A stretch of DNA of 64,000 nucleotides from Halothiobacillus sp. Lineage in GTDB: Bacteria > Pseudomonadota > Gammaproteobacteria > Halothiobacillales > Halothiobacillaceae. The position numbers were made by a program, and so were the translations under genes. The DNA is taken from the NCBI GenBank assembly GCA_023255735.1, contig JAGDVP010000028.1:23328-87327 (forward strand), in the 5' to 3' direction. Of the stretch, positions 47,275 to 56,308 are shown in pieces (the stretch's first letter is position 1; every line of letters begins with the position of its first letter). Below the pieces are notes generated by a model. The model searched no databases. It saw only the letters and a list, made by a program, of their open reading frames with translations, and had not been told where the DNA came from.

Positions 47275-48189
47275 ATGGCAACGCAAAATAAAACAAATAT
47301 GATGACCGGGTCTTTGGTCGCCTTGGTTACCCCCATGAGTGCGACCGGCGCGGTCGATTTTCACGCCCTAAATCGCTTGATTGAATTTCATATTCTTGAG
47401 GGTACCGATGCCCTAGTTGCCGTGGGTACCACTGGTGAATCGGCCACACTGGATTTTGATGAGCATGTGGCCGTGATTAAAGCGACGGTTGCTACCGTAG
47501 CCGGGCGCATCCCCGTGATTGCGGGCACAGGCGCCAACAACACGCGTGAAGCAATTGCGCTTGCCGCGGCGGCAAAAGCAGCCGGAGCTGATGCGCATTT
47601 GTCTGTCACCCCTTACTACAATCGCCCCACGCAAGCCGGCTTAATCGCCCATTTCACTGCCATTGCCGATGCGGTTGATCTGCCTTTAATTTTATACAAC
47701 GTACCCGGCCGGACCGCTGTTGACATGCTGCCTGAAACCACGCTCGCCTTGAGCGCGCATCCGCGCATTATTGGTACCAAAGAGGCGAGCGGTTCGCTGG
47801 CTCGCGTCGAGATGCTCATCAAAGGCGCGCCATCGGGGTTTGCCGTGTACACCGGGGATGATAACCTTGCCTGCTCGGTGATTTTAGCGGGCGGGCAGGG
47901 CAGTATTTCAGTCACAGCCAATGTAGCACCCGCGCTCATGCATCAAATGACCGCTGCCGCATTGCGGGGCGATGAGGTGACCGCCCGCGCGTTGGATGCC
48001 AAGTTGCAAGCCCTGCATCGGGAATTGTTTTGCCAGCCCAATCCCATTCCGGTGAAGTGGGCGGTGGCGCAAATGGGGTTAATTGAGCCAACCCTGCGCT
48101 TACCCTTGCTGCCCTTGACTGCTGAATTTGTTGCCCCTTTATGTAAAGCACTGCGCGATGCCGATATTTCTGCAACAATTTGTCACTAG
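47275..48189 (+). CDS. dapA: 4-hydroxy-tetrahydrodipicolinate synthase
   Basis: DapA condenses pyruvate with aspartate semialdehyde for lysine and peptidoglycan synthesis. The 304-residue TIM barrel has GSLVALVTPM, the substrate motif VGTTGESATL, the Tyr of SVTPYYNRPTQAG, ILYNVPGRT and the Schiff-base Lys in IGTKEASGS. AAGGCGG is the ribosome binding site. bamC follows, the same pair as in E. coli (dapA-nlpB). Confidence 0.97.
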   Translation: MATQNKTNMMTGSLVALVTPMSATGAVDFHALNRLIEFHILEGTDALVAVGTTGESATLDFDEHVAVIKATVATVAGRIPVIAGTGANNTREAIALAAAAKAAGADAHLSVTPYYNRPTQAGLIAHFTAIADAVDLPLILYNVPGRTAVDMLPETTLALSAHPRIIGTKEASGSLARVEMLIKGAPSGFAVYTGDDNLACSVILAGGQGSISVTANVAPALMHQMTAAALRGDEVTARALDAKLQALHRELFCQPNPIPVKWAVAQMGLIEPTLRLPLLPLTAEFVAPLCKALRDADISATICH

Positions 48190-48308
48190 GCTTGGGCGGG
48201 CTGGTTCAGCTACCCTGTCGGATCATTGCGTCAATATGTGCGCTATTCGGTCTTAAATTTGATGACCGAAAATTGCCCCCGTTATTCCCTCAACTGCGAG
48301 TTTTTTCA

Positions 48309-49448
48309 ATGTCTCAGCCTGTTTTTTTGATTCTGCGTCCGAAATTGACTGCCAAATTCACTGCACTCGCTGGGTTGATTCTTGGCGCCAGCGCATTAAG
48401 TGGTTGCTCGAATATTCCGTTTATTTCATCCGATAAACCCGCCAGCCGCGCGGCCACGCTGGATGTGCCGCCGGCTTTCACGCCACCAAGCCCACAAGCC
48501 GCGCTGGCGGTGCCGGCCATTGCCTCGGCAAAGGCGGCTGAAGCTGCTGCGCGCCAAGGGGGTTCGGGTGTGCTGGTCACGGGTACTGGCGTTCAAGTGA
48601 TGGGTGGGCCTGAGTCACGGTATTTAGCGGTGAATGCCACCCCAGATACCGTGTGGCCTAAGCTGCAAGATTTCCTGCAAGACGAAGGTTACACCGTCAA
48701 GAAAATCGAGCCGGGCGTTGGCATGATGGAAACCGATTGGACCGGCTCGCAAACGGCAGATCAAAATGGCTTTAACTTAATGAGTTTCTTGAAAATTGCG
48801 AAAGATACCTTCTTTAAGCCAGATCACATCGAGAAAGTGCGCATTCGGATTGAACAGGGCGAAACCCCCAATCAAACCCTCGTATTTGTTACCAGCCAAA
48901 AAATGGCATTGACCGGTGAGAAGCCCTATTTTCCCGGGGATTCTGAATCCTCGTTCAAATACGCCGATGCCAAGCCTGATGCCACCTTATCGTCGGCCAT
49001 GCTGGCGCGTTTAACCGCTTATTTATCGGGTAAAACCGAGGCCGAGTCGCGCGCCATGATGGCCGCAAGCTTTGCGCCTCGCTCGCAGCTGATGTTTAAT
49101 CAAGAAAAAGATGAGCGGTATGTGGTGGTAAGCCAAGCGTATCCTTTGGTTTGGAACAGGTTAGGGTTGGCATTGGATCGCTTAGGCTTTGATCCTATTA
49201 AAAATGACCAAAAAAATGGCCTGCTTGAAGTGACCCATGCCCATCCGCAAGCGCTGTATGCCGATATGGCCATTCGCGGCGCTAAAATTGATCCCAATCA
49301 AAAACTTACCCTGAAATTAACCCTTAAAGTGATGCCGCAAAAAGATGGCACCAACCGAATTGAGGTCGTGCAAGATCAAGTCGTGGGCGGCACCTTGCCT
49401 GAACTTCGGTTTGTGATTTTGAATAAAATTAACGCCCAGATGGAATAG
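48309..49448 (+). CDS. bamC: Outer membrane protein assembly factor BamC
   Basis: BamC is a lipoprotein of the BAM complex that inserts outer-membrane proteins. The 379-residue product has a signal with lipobox ALSGC, an unstructured N segment and two helix-grip domains (SRYLAVNATPDTVWPKLQDFLQDEGY; ERYVVVSQAYPLVWNRLGLALDRLGF). The ATG chosen places the signal peptide at the N terminus; the frame is open 43 codons further up, into dapA. An intrinsic terminator follows. Confidence 0.92.
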   Translation: MSQPVFLILRPKLTAKFTALAGLILGASALSGCSNIPFISSDKPASRAATLDVPPAFTPPSPQAALAVPAIASAKAAEAAARQGGSGVLVTGTGVQVMGGPESRYLAVNATPDTVWPKLQDFLQDEGYTVKKIEPGVGMMETDWTGSQTADQNGFNLMSFLKIAKDTFFKPDHIEKVRIRIEQGETPNQTLVFVTSQKMALTGEKPYFPGDSESSFKYADAKPDATLSSAMLARLTAYLSGKTEAESRAMMAASFAPRSQLMFNQEKDERYVVVSQAYPLVWNRLGLALDRLGFDPIKNDQKNGLLEVTHAHPQALYADMAIRGAKIDPNQKLTLKLTLKVMPQKDGTNRIEVVQDQVVGGTLPELRFVILNKINAQME

Positions 49449-49474
49449 GCGCTTTATCTATTTTGCGCCGGTTT

Positions 49475-49500
49475 AAACCCCCAGCTTGGGGGTTTTTTTA
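49475..49500 (+). terminator. Rho-independent terminator after bamC
   Basis: AAACCCCCA-(3)-TGGGGGTTT, a 9-bp perfect stem, is followed by TTTT. It ends the dapA-bamC transcript. Confidence 0.92.
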
Positions 49501-49637
49501 TGTTTTGCGACGCGGGTGAGGGGGTTGTGGGGCGGGATTTGAGCGGCAAATGTGATTGCTGTCCATGGTTCCGTCAATCGGCTTGGGGTATACTCCAAGA
49601 CATATTTCTTTAACAATTAACGAGCTTGCAACACGGT

Positions 49638-50864
49638 ATGAGCAAAAAATCTGAGTTTAATAAAGTGGTATTGGCCTACTCAGGCGGGTTGGATACGTCT
49701 GTCATTTTAAAATGGCTGGAAGATACCTATGGCTGTGAAGTGGTGACCTTTACCGCTGATTTAGGCCAAGGCGATGAGCTGGAACCCGCCCGTGCCAAAG
49801 CGCAAAAATTGGGCGTTAAACAAATTTTTATTGAAGATTTGCGCGAAGAATTTATCCGCGATTTTGTTTTCCCCATGTTCCGCGCCAATGCCGTGTATGA
49901 GGGCGAATACTTGCTGGGTACCTCAATTGCGCGCCCGTTGATCGCCAAGCGGTTGATTGAAATTGCCAATCAAACTGGCGCGGATGCCATATCGCATGGT
50001 GCCACTGGCAAAGGTAACGATCAGGTGCGGTTCGAGTTGGGCGCCTATGCATTAAAGCCGGGCATTAAAGTGATTGCCCCCTGGCGGGAATGGGATTTAA
50101 CCTCGCGCGAGAAGCTGATGGCTTATGCCAAACAGCACGATATTCCGGTTGATTTTGCCGCAGCAGGTAAAAAATCGCCCTATTCAATGGATGCCAATTT
50201 GCTGCATATCTCCTACGAGGGGGGCAATTTGGAAGATCCTTGGTGGACACCTGAAGAGGGCATGTGGCGCTGGTCGGTGGCGCCCGAGGCCGCACCCAAT
50301 GAAGGGGCTGAACTCATTCTAAGCTTTGAGAATGGTGATCCGGTTGCGATTGATGGCGAAAAACACTCCCCCGCCACCTTGTGGGCGAAGCTGAACCAAA
50401 TCGGCGGCGCGCATGGGGTCGGGCGTTTGGATTTAGTCGAAAACCGCTATGTTGGCATGAAATCGCGGGGCTGCTATGAAACCCCGGGCGGCACCATTGT
50501 GCTCAAAGCGCATCGGGCATTGGAGTCGATTACGCTGGATCGCGGCGTGGCGCACCTTAAAGACGACTTAATGCCCCGTTATGCTGAAATGATTTATAAC
50601 GGCTACTGGTGGTCGCCGGAGCGGATCATGCTGCAGGCGGCCATTGATGCCTCACAAGCGTATGTAAATGGCGATGTGCGTTTGCGCTTGTACAAAGGTA
50701 CCGTTCAGGTGTTGGGGCGGCGCTCGCACGACACGCTATTTGATGCTGGTATTGCCACGTTTGAAGACGATGCGGGTGCGTATGATCAGCGCGATGCCGC
50801 AGGCTTTATCAAGCTTAATGCCTTGCGTTTGCGGATTGCGGCGAAGGCGGGGCGGCATTTTTGA
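49638..50864 (+). CDS. argG: Argininosuccinate synthase
   Basis: ArgG joins citrulline and aspartate with ATP in arginine synthesis. The 408-residue product has the PP-loop [71 protein letters not shown] and [14 protein letters not shown]. The ATG (MSKKSEF) is chosen over an in-frame TTG four codons earlier. A TATACT -10-like element lies about 50 bases upstream. Confidence 0.97.
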   Translation: MSKKSEFNKVVLAYSGGLDTSVILKWLEDTYGCEVVTFTADLGQGDELEPARAKAQKLGVKQIFIEDLREEFIRDFVFPMFRANAVYEGEYLLGTSIARPLIAKRLIEIANQTGADAISHGATGKGNDQVRFELGAYALKPGIKVIAPWREWDLTSREKLMAYAKQHDIPVDFAAAGKKSPYSMDANLLHISYEGGNLEDPWWTPEEGMWRWSVAPEAAPNEGAELILSFENGDPVAIDGEKHSPATLWAKLNQIGGAHGVGRLDLVENRYVGMKSRGCYETPGGTIVLKAHRALESITLDRGVAHLKDDLMPRYAEMIYNGYWWSPERIMLQAAIDASQAYVNGDVRLRLYKGTVQVLGRRSHDTLFDAGIATFEDDAGAYDQRDAAGFIKLNALRLRIAAKAGRHF

Positions 50865-50975
50865 TGCCCGCGTGCGTCATCATTCAAGAGAAGCCGGTGT
50901 TCACTGCCGCTCACCTTCGCAGTACAGCTTAGGCACCACCAGAGGTCATAATGGCGTGAAGGAAGCGCACCATTT

Positions 50976-53777
50976 TTGCCAATTTTCGCCCTTATCGGTA
51001 CCGCCGTTTTGGGGCGCTCTGCCCTGTGGCCTAACGTGTTAACTTGGCTTAAGCTTTCGCTTGGTGGGGTTTTGCTGGGCTTGACCCTGATAGGTTCGCC
51101 TTGTGCGCGCGCAGATGCACCGGCGGCTTCGATTAAACACACACCGATTGTAATCGGGGTGTTGGCGTATAACGGCAAGGGCGAGGCGGTGCAACGCTGG
51201 CAGCCAACGGCCGATTTTTTAACGGCGCAAAACCCAGGTTTTGTATTCAAAATTGAGCCCTATTACTTGTCTGAGCTGGCGACGGCTGTGCGGGATGGAC
51301 GTTTGGATTTTGTCCTAACCCAGCCCTTGCAGTATGTTGAGTTAGCCCGGCAAGAGGACATTTGGCCCTTGGCCACCCTGAATGTGAAAACCCCACAAGG
51401 CAAGCTCGATCGATTCGGGTCGGCCATTATCGTGCGGGCAGATCAGCCTGATATACACCATCTGCACGATTTGCGCGGCAAGGTGTTGGCCGGCGCCGCA
51501 CCCGATGCACTCGGTGCCTGGTTACTTGGTCTTGATGCCGTGAATCGGGCGGGGGTTGATCCTAAAACCGAGATTCACAGCGTGTTTACGGGCTTGCCGA
51601 TGAGCTTGCTGCTGCAGGCCGTAGCGGATGGTCGCGCCGATGCGGCTGTGATTCGCGCCGGCTATTTAGAGCAAAGAATCGCCGCCGGACTCACGGCACC
51701 CGGTATGTTCCGGGTGCTTGATCCCAAAAACTACGCCGATTTTCCCTATCAAGTGACGACTGAACTGGTGCCCGAATGGCCGTTTTGCGCCACCCATCGC
51801 GTTTCATCTGAGTTGGCACAGCAGGTGGCGCGCGGGCTTTTAAGTATGTCGGCAGATAATCCTGCGGCGATAGCGGCAGGCGTTGCCCATTGGTCCCTGC
51901 CGTTGGATTACACCTCAGTGGCTCAATTGGACGCGCGTTGGTTGCCGCAAAATCTTTCGTTTTTACAGTGGCTGCGATCTTTTGGGCTGTGGTTTTTGTT
52001 GCCTTTGGGCGGGGTGATTTTTGCTTTCTATCGCCAAGGGCGCCGCACCCAGTGGCATTTAAGCCTGCAAGAGGCGCGTTTAAGCGCCACGCTTAATGCC
52101 TTGCAAGATGCGGTGATTGTGTGTTCTGCCGATGGCCGCGTGGTGTTTGCCAATCAATTGACGCGGGTGTTTTTAACCCACCCCGTGGATGATTTAAGTG
52201 CCTTGCATGGGCGACATTACGCCGTGTTGTTCCAGTTGCGTTGGCGGGAGTCTGCGCCCAATTTTGATCTGCGCCAAGCAGTTGCGTTGCTCGATAAACG
52301 CCCCGAGCAAATTTATCACGTGCAGATAATTATTGGCCACCAGATGCGTGAGGTGGATTTACAGCTCCAGCAACTTAATACACCCACGCAGCAAAAATCC
52401 CCCAAATTTGTGATGACGTTGCGCGATGTGACGGAATATCGTGAGGCAACCGCCTTGTTGGCGTACCGTGCGAGCCATGATCGGCTCACAGGATTACTCA
52501 ATCACACGGCCTTTGAAGAATTATTGGAAAACCACAGTCATGCAGAAAGTGAGCGAACCAGTGAGGGCTTGATTTTATGGCTGGATGTCGATGATTTTAG
52601 GCTGATTAACGAGGCAAATTCCCGCCAGCTGGGCGATCAGTTAATTTCGCGTCTGGCGAGTGCCCTGGCACTGAATGTGCCGTCATCGGGCTTAGTGGCG
52701 CGAGTTGGCGTGGATGAATTTGGCATTTGGATTCCCGATTTGCGCGCCTTGCCATACCGGCAGTGGCCGGATGAGTTGCTCGGTTTGCTGCGCGAGGTGC
52801 GTTATGAGGTTGATGGGCAACGATTTTGGTTAACGGTCAGCATCGGGGTGTGTTTGGCCGATTATCGTTTGGGTGCAGGCTTGCTTGATGATGCGGCGGC
52901 GGCTTGCCGGCGGGCGCACCGTGAGGGCGGCAATCGCGTGGTTTGGTTCTCGCGCGATGACGAAGAAATCGCGGCGCGGCGACAACAGATGGCATCGTTG
53001 CATTACTTAAAGCAAGCGCTGGATGCGGGAAATTTAGTGCAGGTGGTGCAGTTGATTGCGAAGGTTGGCCCCACGCAGACCGCCGTTTTTCCGTTTAAAT
53101 CACCCATTGCCCACGCGCATTATGAGGTGTTGCTGCGGGTGAAGGACGCCGATGGCAGTTTGCAATCGCCGGTGGCATTTATTGAGGCGGCTGAAAAGTA
53201 TCATTTCATGGCGGAAATTGATCGCTGGGTGATACGAAACACCTGCGAATTTTTATCGCGTTGCCCGCAGCCGCCTTTAATGGCAATTAATTTATCGGGC
53301 GCTACCGTGCAAGATCCGCAAATTAATGGGTTCATTCGCAGCGTGTTTCGCGAGTTTAATATCAACCCCGCCCTGATTTGCTTTGAAATCACTGAGACTT
53401 CCGCCATCACCAATTTTGAATTGGTTCTCGATTTGATGCAGGCTCTGCGCGAGCTCAAGTGCACAGTCGCTTTGGATGATTTTGGTGGTGGTTTGTTATC
53501 GTTTGAGTTTTTACGTCGACTCAAGCCAGATTTTGTGAAAATTGATGGCAAGTTGATTCGCGATGTGACGCAAGATGCGGTCGCAGAAGTCATTGTGACC
53601 GCCATTGTGCAAGTGGCGATGGTGATGCAAGCTCAAACCATCGGCGAATGGGTTGAAACGCCCGCCGTGCTAGATCGTATCCGTGCTTTGGGTGTGCAGC
53701 ACATTCAAGGCTATCTAATCGGCGCACCGCAATTAATGCAATCGCTCGTGGATTTATGCCCTGATGAAGACGTTTAA
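50976..53777 (+). CDS. PhnD-like sensor with PAS, degenerate GGDEF and EAL domains
   Basis: A 933-residue membrane signalling protein. Signal helix (~22-45), periplasmic PhnD/phosphonate-type binding domain (~55-330: PIVIGVLAYNGKGEAVQRWQPTADFL, DFVLTQPLQYVEL), membrane helix (~345-368), PAS (~375-490), GGDEF (~495-650) and EAL (~690-925). The cyclase signature reads RVGVDEF rather than RxGGDEF, so cyclase activity is probably lost. The EAL side keeps EVLLR, EITETSAI, LDDFGGG, KIDGKLI and the final Glu loop, so c-di-GMP hydrolysis is likely. TTG start with AAGGAAG upstream. Confidence 0.9.
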   Translation: MPIFALIGTAVLGRSALWPNVLTWLKLSLGGVLLGLTLIGSPCARADAPAASIKHTPIVIGVLAYNGKGEAVQRWQPTADFLTAQNPGFVFKIEPYYLSELATAVRDGRLDFVLTQPLQYVELARQEDIWPLATLNVKTPQGKLDRFGSAIIVRADQPDIHHLHDLRGKVLAGAAPDALGAWLLGLDAVNRAGVDPKTEIHSVFTGLPMSLLLQAVADGRADAAVIRAGYLEQRIAAGLTAPGMFRVLDPKNYADFPYQVTTELVPEWPFCATHRVSSELAQQVARGLLSMSADNPAAIAAGVAHWSLPLDYTSVAQLDARWLPQNLSFLQWLRSFGLWFLLPLGGVIFAFYRQGRRTQWHLSLQEARLSATLNALQDAVIVCSADGRVVFANQLTRVFLTHPVDDLSALHGRHYAVLFQLRWRESAPNFDLRQAVALLDKRPEQIYHVQIIIGHQMREVDLQLQQLNTPTQQKSPKFVMTLRDVTEYREATALLAYRASHDRLTGLLNHTAFEELLENHSHAESERTSEGLILWLDVDDFRLINEANSRQLGDQLISRLASALALNVPSSGLVARVGVDEFGIWIPDLRALPYRQWPDELLGLLREVRYEVDGQRFWLTVSIGVCLADYRLGAGLLDDAAAACRRAHREGGNRVVWFSRDDEEIAARRQQMASLHYLKQALDAGNLVQVVQLIAKVGPTQTAVFPFKSPIAHAHYEVLLRVKDADGSLQSPVAFIEAAEKYHFMAEIDRWVIRNTCEFLSRCPQPPLMAINLSGATVQDPQINGFIRSVFREFNINPALICFEITETSAITNFELVLDLMQALRELKCTVALDDFGGGLLSFEFLRRLKPDFVKIDGKLIRDVTQDAVAEVIVTAIVQVAMVMQAQTIGEWVETPAVLDRIRALGVQHIQGYLIGAPQLMQSLVDLCPDEDV

Positions 53778-53810
53778 GGGCAAAAAAGATACTCCACTGC
53801 GTCGTCTCGG

Positions 53811-54719
53811 CTATTGCCCAGCTTGAATCACATCACCTAACTGCACCGCATTCGCGCTAGATAGCCGAATAATTGCGGTATGTTCGCCTATTGATGCAAT
53901 ATCAGCCAAGCCAATTGGCTGCATTAAATAGTGGTTGGGTAGGTGTGTTTGCCCCAGCGGCATAAGGGGGTCGCTGCGTTGCAGCACTTGAATGCGATCG
54001 CTCATGCGTAACCCATCGATGGCGCCCCGATTGATGGTTATATCGCTGCCACTGCGGGCGATCACTTGCCCCCAAAGTGGCTCACATTGTAATTGATGGT
54101 CAATCCACTGCGCGGCTTGGTCGGCGAGCAGGTGCATTGCATGCCCATAGGGGCTGGCGGCAAATGGTTCGCCTCGGGCATCGATGGGCGGTGCAAAGAG
54201 CGGGGCTTGAATGGGTGCGGCATTCACCACGGTGTTGGCCACCGCGCGGGGTATTTGGCCATTGAATAGCGCGATCTCAAGCGTGCCAGTACGCGGGTTG
54301 ATGCTGGGGCCAAGAAATTCCCATGCGCTCATCGCGCCGGTTACGCCAAAATTATGCCCGCTTAGGCGAATAAAATAAGGTGTTTGCTCGCGGCTGAAGG
54401 CATCAATAGCCGGCTCCAAGCCCAGGCTTCGGGTGGGGGCGGTTAGTACCACGGTATAGCGCCCCGTTTTTTCGAGTGTGGCGGCAATCTCATCACCCAG
54501 CATGGCGCCTAAATTCAGCACATCTTGAGGCGGCGCGGGAATCAATGCGCGCGTTAAGGTGATGGCTTTGATAAAGCGCGCGTTTGCGCAGCTTAATTCG
54601 GGCGCGGTGGGGGTATCCGCGGCTGCGGTTTCGGCACAGGCGCCACGCAAGCCGCTATAGAGTAAGGCCGAGGTGATGACAAGGGCTAACGCCGTGCGAA
54701 TCGAAAATAATAAATTCAT
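53811..54719 (-). CDS. Exported protein with FlgT C-terminal-like domain
   Basis: A 302-residue protein with a signal peptide (ALALVITSALLYSGLRGACAET). The middle (LGDEIAATLEKTGRYTVVL) resembles periplasmic CsgG/FlgT-type nucleotide-fold pieces. The C terminus (WGQVIARSGSDITINRGAIDGLRMSDRIQVL ... LRLSSANAVQLGDVIQAG, in parts) matches the SH3-like FlgT C domain found at the flagellar H/T ring. No flagellar genes are in the window, so the role is open. The chosen ATG has no clear ribosome binding site. It is divergent from gltX. Confidence 0.7.
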   Translation of the reverse strand: MNLLFSIRTALALVITSALLYSGLRGACAETAAADTPTAPELSCANARFIKAITLTRALIPAPPQDVLNLGAMLGDEIAATLEKTGRYTVVLTAPTRSLGLEPAIDAFSREQTPYFIRLSGHNFGVTGAMSAWEFLGPSINPRTGTLEIALFNGQIPRAVANTVVNAAPIQAPLFAPPIDARGEPFAASPYGHAMHLLADQAAQWIDHQLQCEPLWGQVIARSGSDITINRGAIDGLRMSDRIQVLQRSDPLMPLGQTHLPNHYLMQPIGLADIASIGEHTAIIRLSSANAVQLGDVIQAGQ

Positions 54720-54898
54720 ACGAGATGACCGGGGGGTGGGTAGATGAGCGCTGGGTGCCATCAGGGGGATCGATACAGAGGCAACCAATGGCGCTACTTT
54801 ACGCTATCATCCCCCGAGTTTTTGTTAAATTTTACTGGAATTTTTCTTTGCCAATCCGTGGTTGATTGCGCCTGAAGAAGCTTTTTTCTGAGGTATTC

Positions 54899-56302
54899 AT
54901 GACAGTTCGCACCCGTTTTGCCCCATCGCCCACCGGTTTTTTGCATATTGGTGGCGCACGCACCGCCTTATTTAGCTATTTGTATGCGCGCAAACACGGC
55001 GGGCAATTTGTGTTGCGCGTTGAGGATACGGATCGGGAACGTTCAACCCCTGAATCTGTGAACGCCATTTTAGAAGGCATGGCATGGCTTAATCTTGAAT
55101 ACGATGAGGGGCCGTTTTATCAAACTGAACGGATGGCGCGCTATCAAGCGGTCATCCAGCAACTTATGGCCAGTGGCCATGCGTATTATTGTTATGCCAG
55201 TCGTGAATCGCTCGATGCGCTGCGTGAAGCGCAAATGGCTCGCGGTGAAAAACCCCGCTACGATAATCGTTATCGTGATTTTACCGGCACCCCGCCGGCT
55301 GGCGTGCCTCCCGTGGTGCGCTTTCGTAACCCTGATGATGGCGAGGTGGTGATCGACGATGGGGTGCGCGGGCGGGTGGTGGTGCAAAATAGTGAGCTGG
55401 ACGATTTAATTATCGCGCGCTCGGATGGCAGCCCAACCTATAACTTAACCGTTGTGGTCGATGATTGGGATATGGGCATCACGCATGTGATTCGCGGAGA
55501 TGATCATCTCAACAATACTCCACGGCAAATCAACCTGTATCGTGCGCTGGGCGTAACCCCGCCGCATTTTTCGCATTTACCGATGATTCATGCACCCGAT
55601 GGCACCAAGTTATCCAAGCGTCATGGCGCGGTGAGTGTGATGCAATACCGCGAGGAGGGCTATTTGCCCGAAGCGCTGCTCAATTATTTGGTGCGCTTGG
55701 GTTGGTCGCATGGCGATCAGGAGCTTTTCAGCCGCGAGGAGATGGTGGCGCTCTTTGACATTAAAGACATTAACCAATCGGCCTCCAGTATTAACCCCGA
55801 TAAACTTCGCTGGCTCAATCAGCAATATTTTAAAACCCAGCCAGCGGAACACACCGCGCTTGAGTTGCGCTGGCATTTAGGGCGGCTCGGAATTGATCCG
55901 GCGGTAGGCGGGCCTGATCCTGCGCGAATTGTGATGGCATATGCCGATCGCGCACACACTTTGGTTGAAATGGCCGAGCAAGCCAAACCGTATTATCAGG
56001 ATTTGACCGGTTATGATGCTGCCGCGTTGGCCAAACTGGATGCCGATGCACCGGGGATTTTATCGGCGCTGGCCATGGCGCTGGCCGCGCCTGAGGTGTG
56101 GGAAACTGAAGCCGCGTTAGATCATACCGTCAAACAAGTGGCGCAAACGCTGGAGTTTAAACTCGGCAAAGTCGGCCCCTTGCTGCGGCTGGCTTTGTTG
56201 GGGCAAACCGCCTCACCGAGCTTAGGCGTAACTTTGGCTTTATTTGGTCAAGCGAAGACGCTGGCGCGCTTGCATGCCCTGCGCGACACGTTAATCGCTT
56301 AA
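54899..56302 (+). CDS. gltX: Glutamyl-tRNA synthetase
   Basis: A 467-residue class I synthetase charging tRNA-Glu. The HIGH-type motif is APSPTGFLHIGGARTALF and the KMSKS-type motif is GTKLSKRHGAVSV. YNLTVVVDDWDMGITHVIRGDDH is also typical. GAGG lies just before the chosen ATG. Length is normal for the discriminating or general bacterial form; the type cannot be told by eye. Confidence 0.97.
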   Translation: MTVRTRFAPSPTGFLHIGGARTALFSYLYARKHGGQFVLRVEDTDRERSTPESVNAILEGMAWLNLEYDEGPFYQTERMARYQAVIQQLMASGHAYYCYASRESLDALREAQMARGEKPRYDNRYRDFTGTPPAGVPPVVRFRNPDDGEVVIDDGVRGRVVVQNSELDDLIIARSDGSPTYNLTVVVDDWDMGITHVIRGDDHLNNTPRQINLYRALGVTPPHFSHLPMIHAPDGTKLSKRHGAVSVMQYREEGYLPEALLNYLVRLGWSHGDQELFSREEMVALFDIKDINQSASSINPDKLRWLNQQYFKTQPAEHTALELRWHLGRLGIDPAVGGPDPARIVMAYADRAHTLVEMAEQAKPYYQDLTGYDAAALAKLDADAPGILSALAMALAAPEVWETEAALDHTVKQVAQTLEFKLGKVGPLLRLALLGQTASPSLGVTLALFGQAKTLARLHALRDTLIA

Positions 56303-56308
56303 CGCCCC

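Noticed and set aside
47096..47302. 68-codon plus-strand frame between rsmI and dapA.
   Set aside because: It overlaps the dapA start, lacks a ribosome binding site and has no recognisable features; the ~190-base gap is better seen as the dapA promoter region.
53811..54719. Calling the FlgT-C-like gene a flagellar gene.
   Set aside because: Only the small C-terminal domain is similar and no flagellar genes are nearby, so the flagellar label was not applied.
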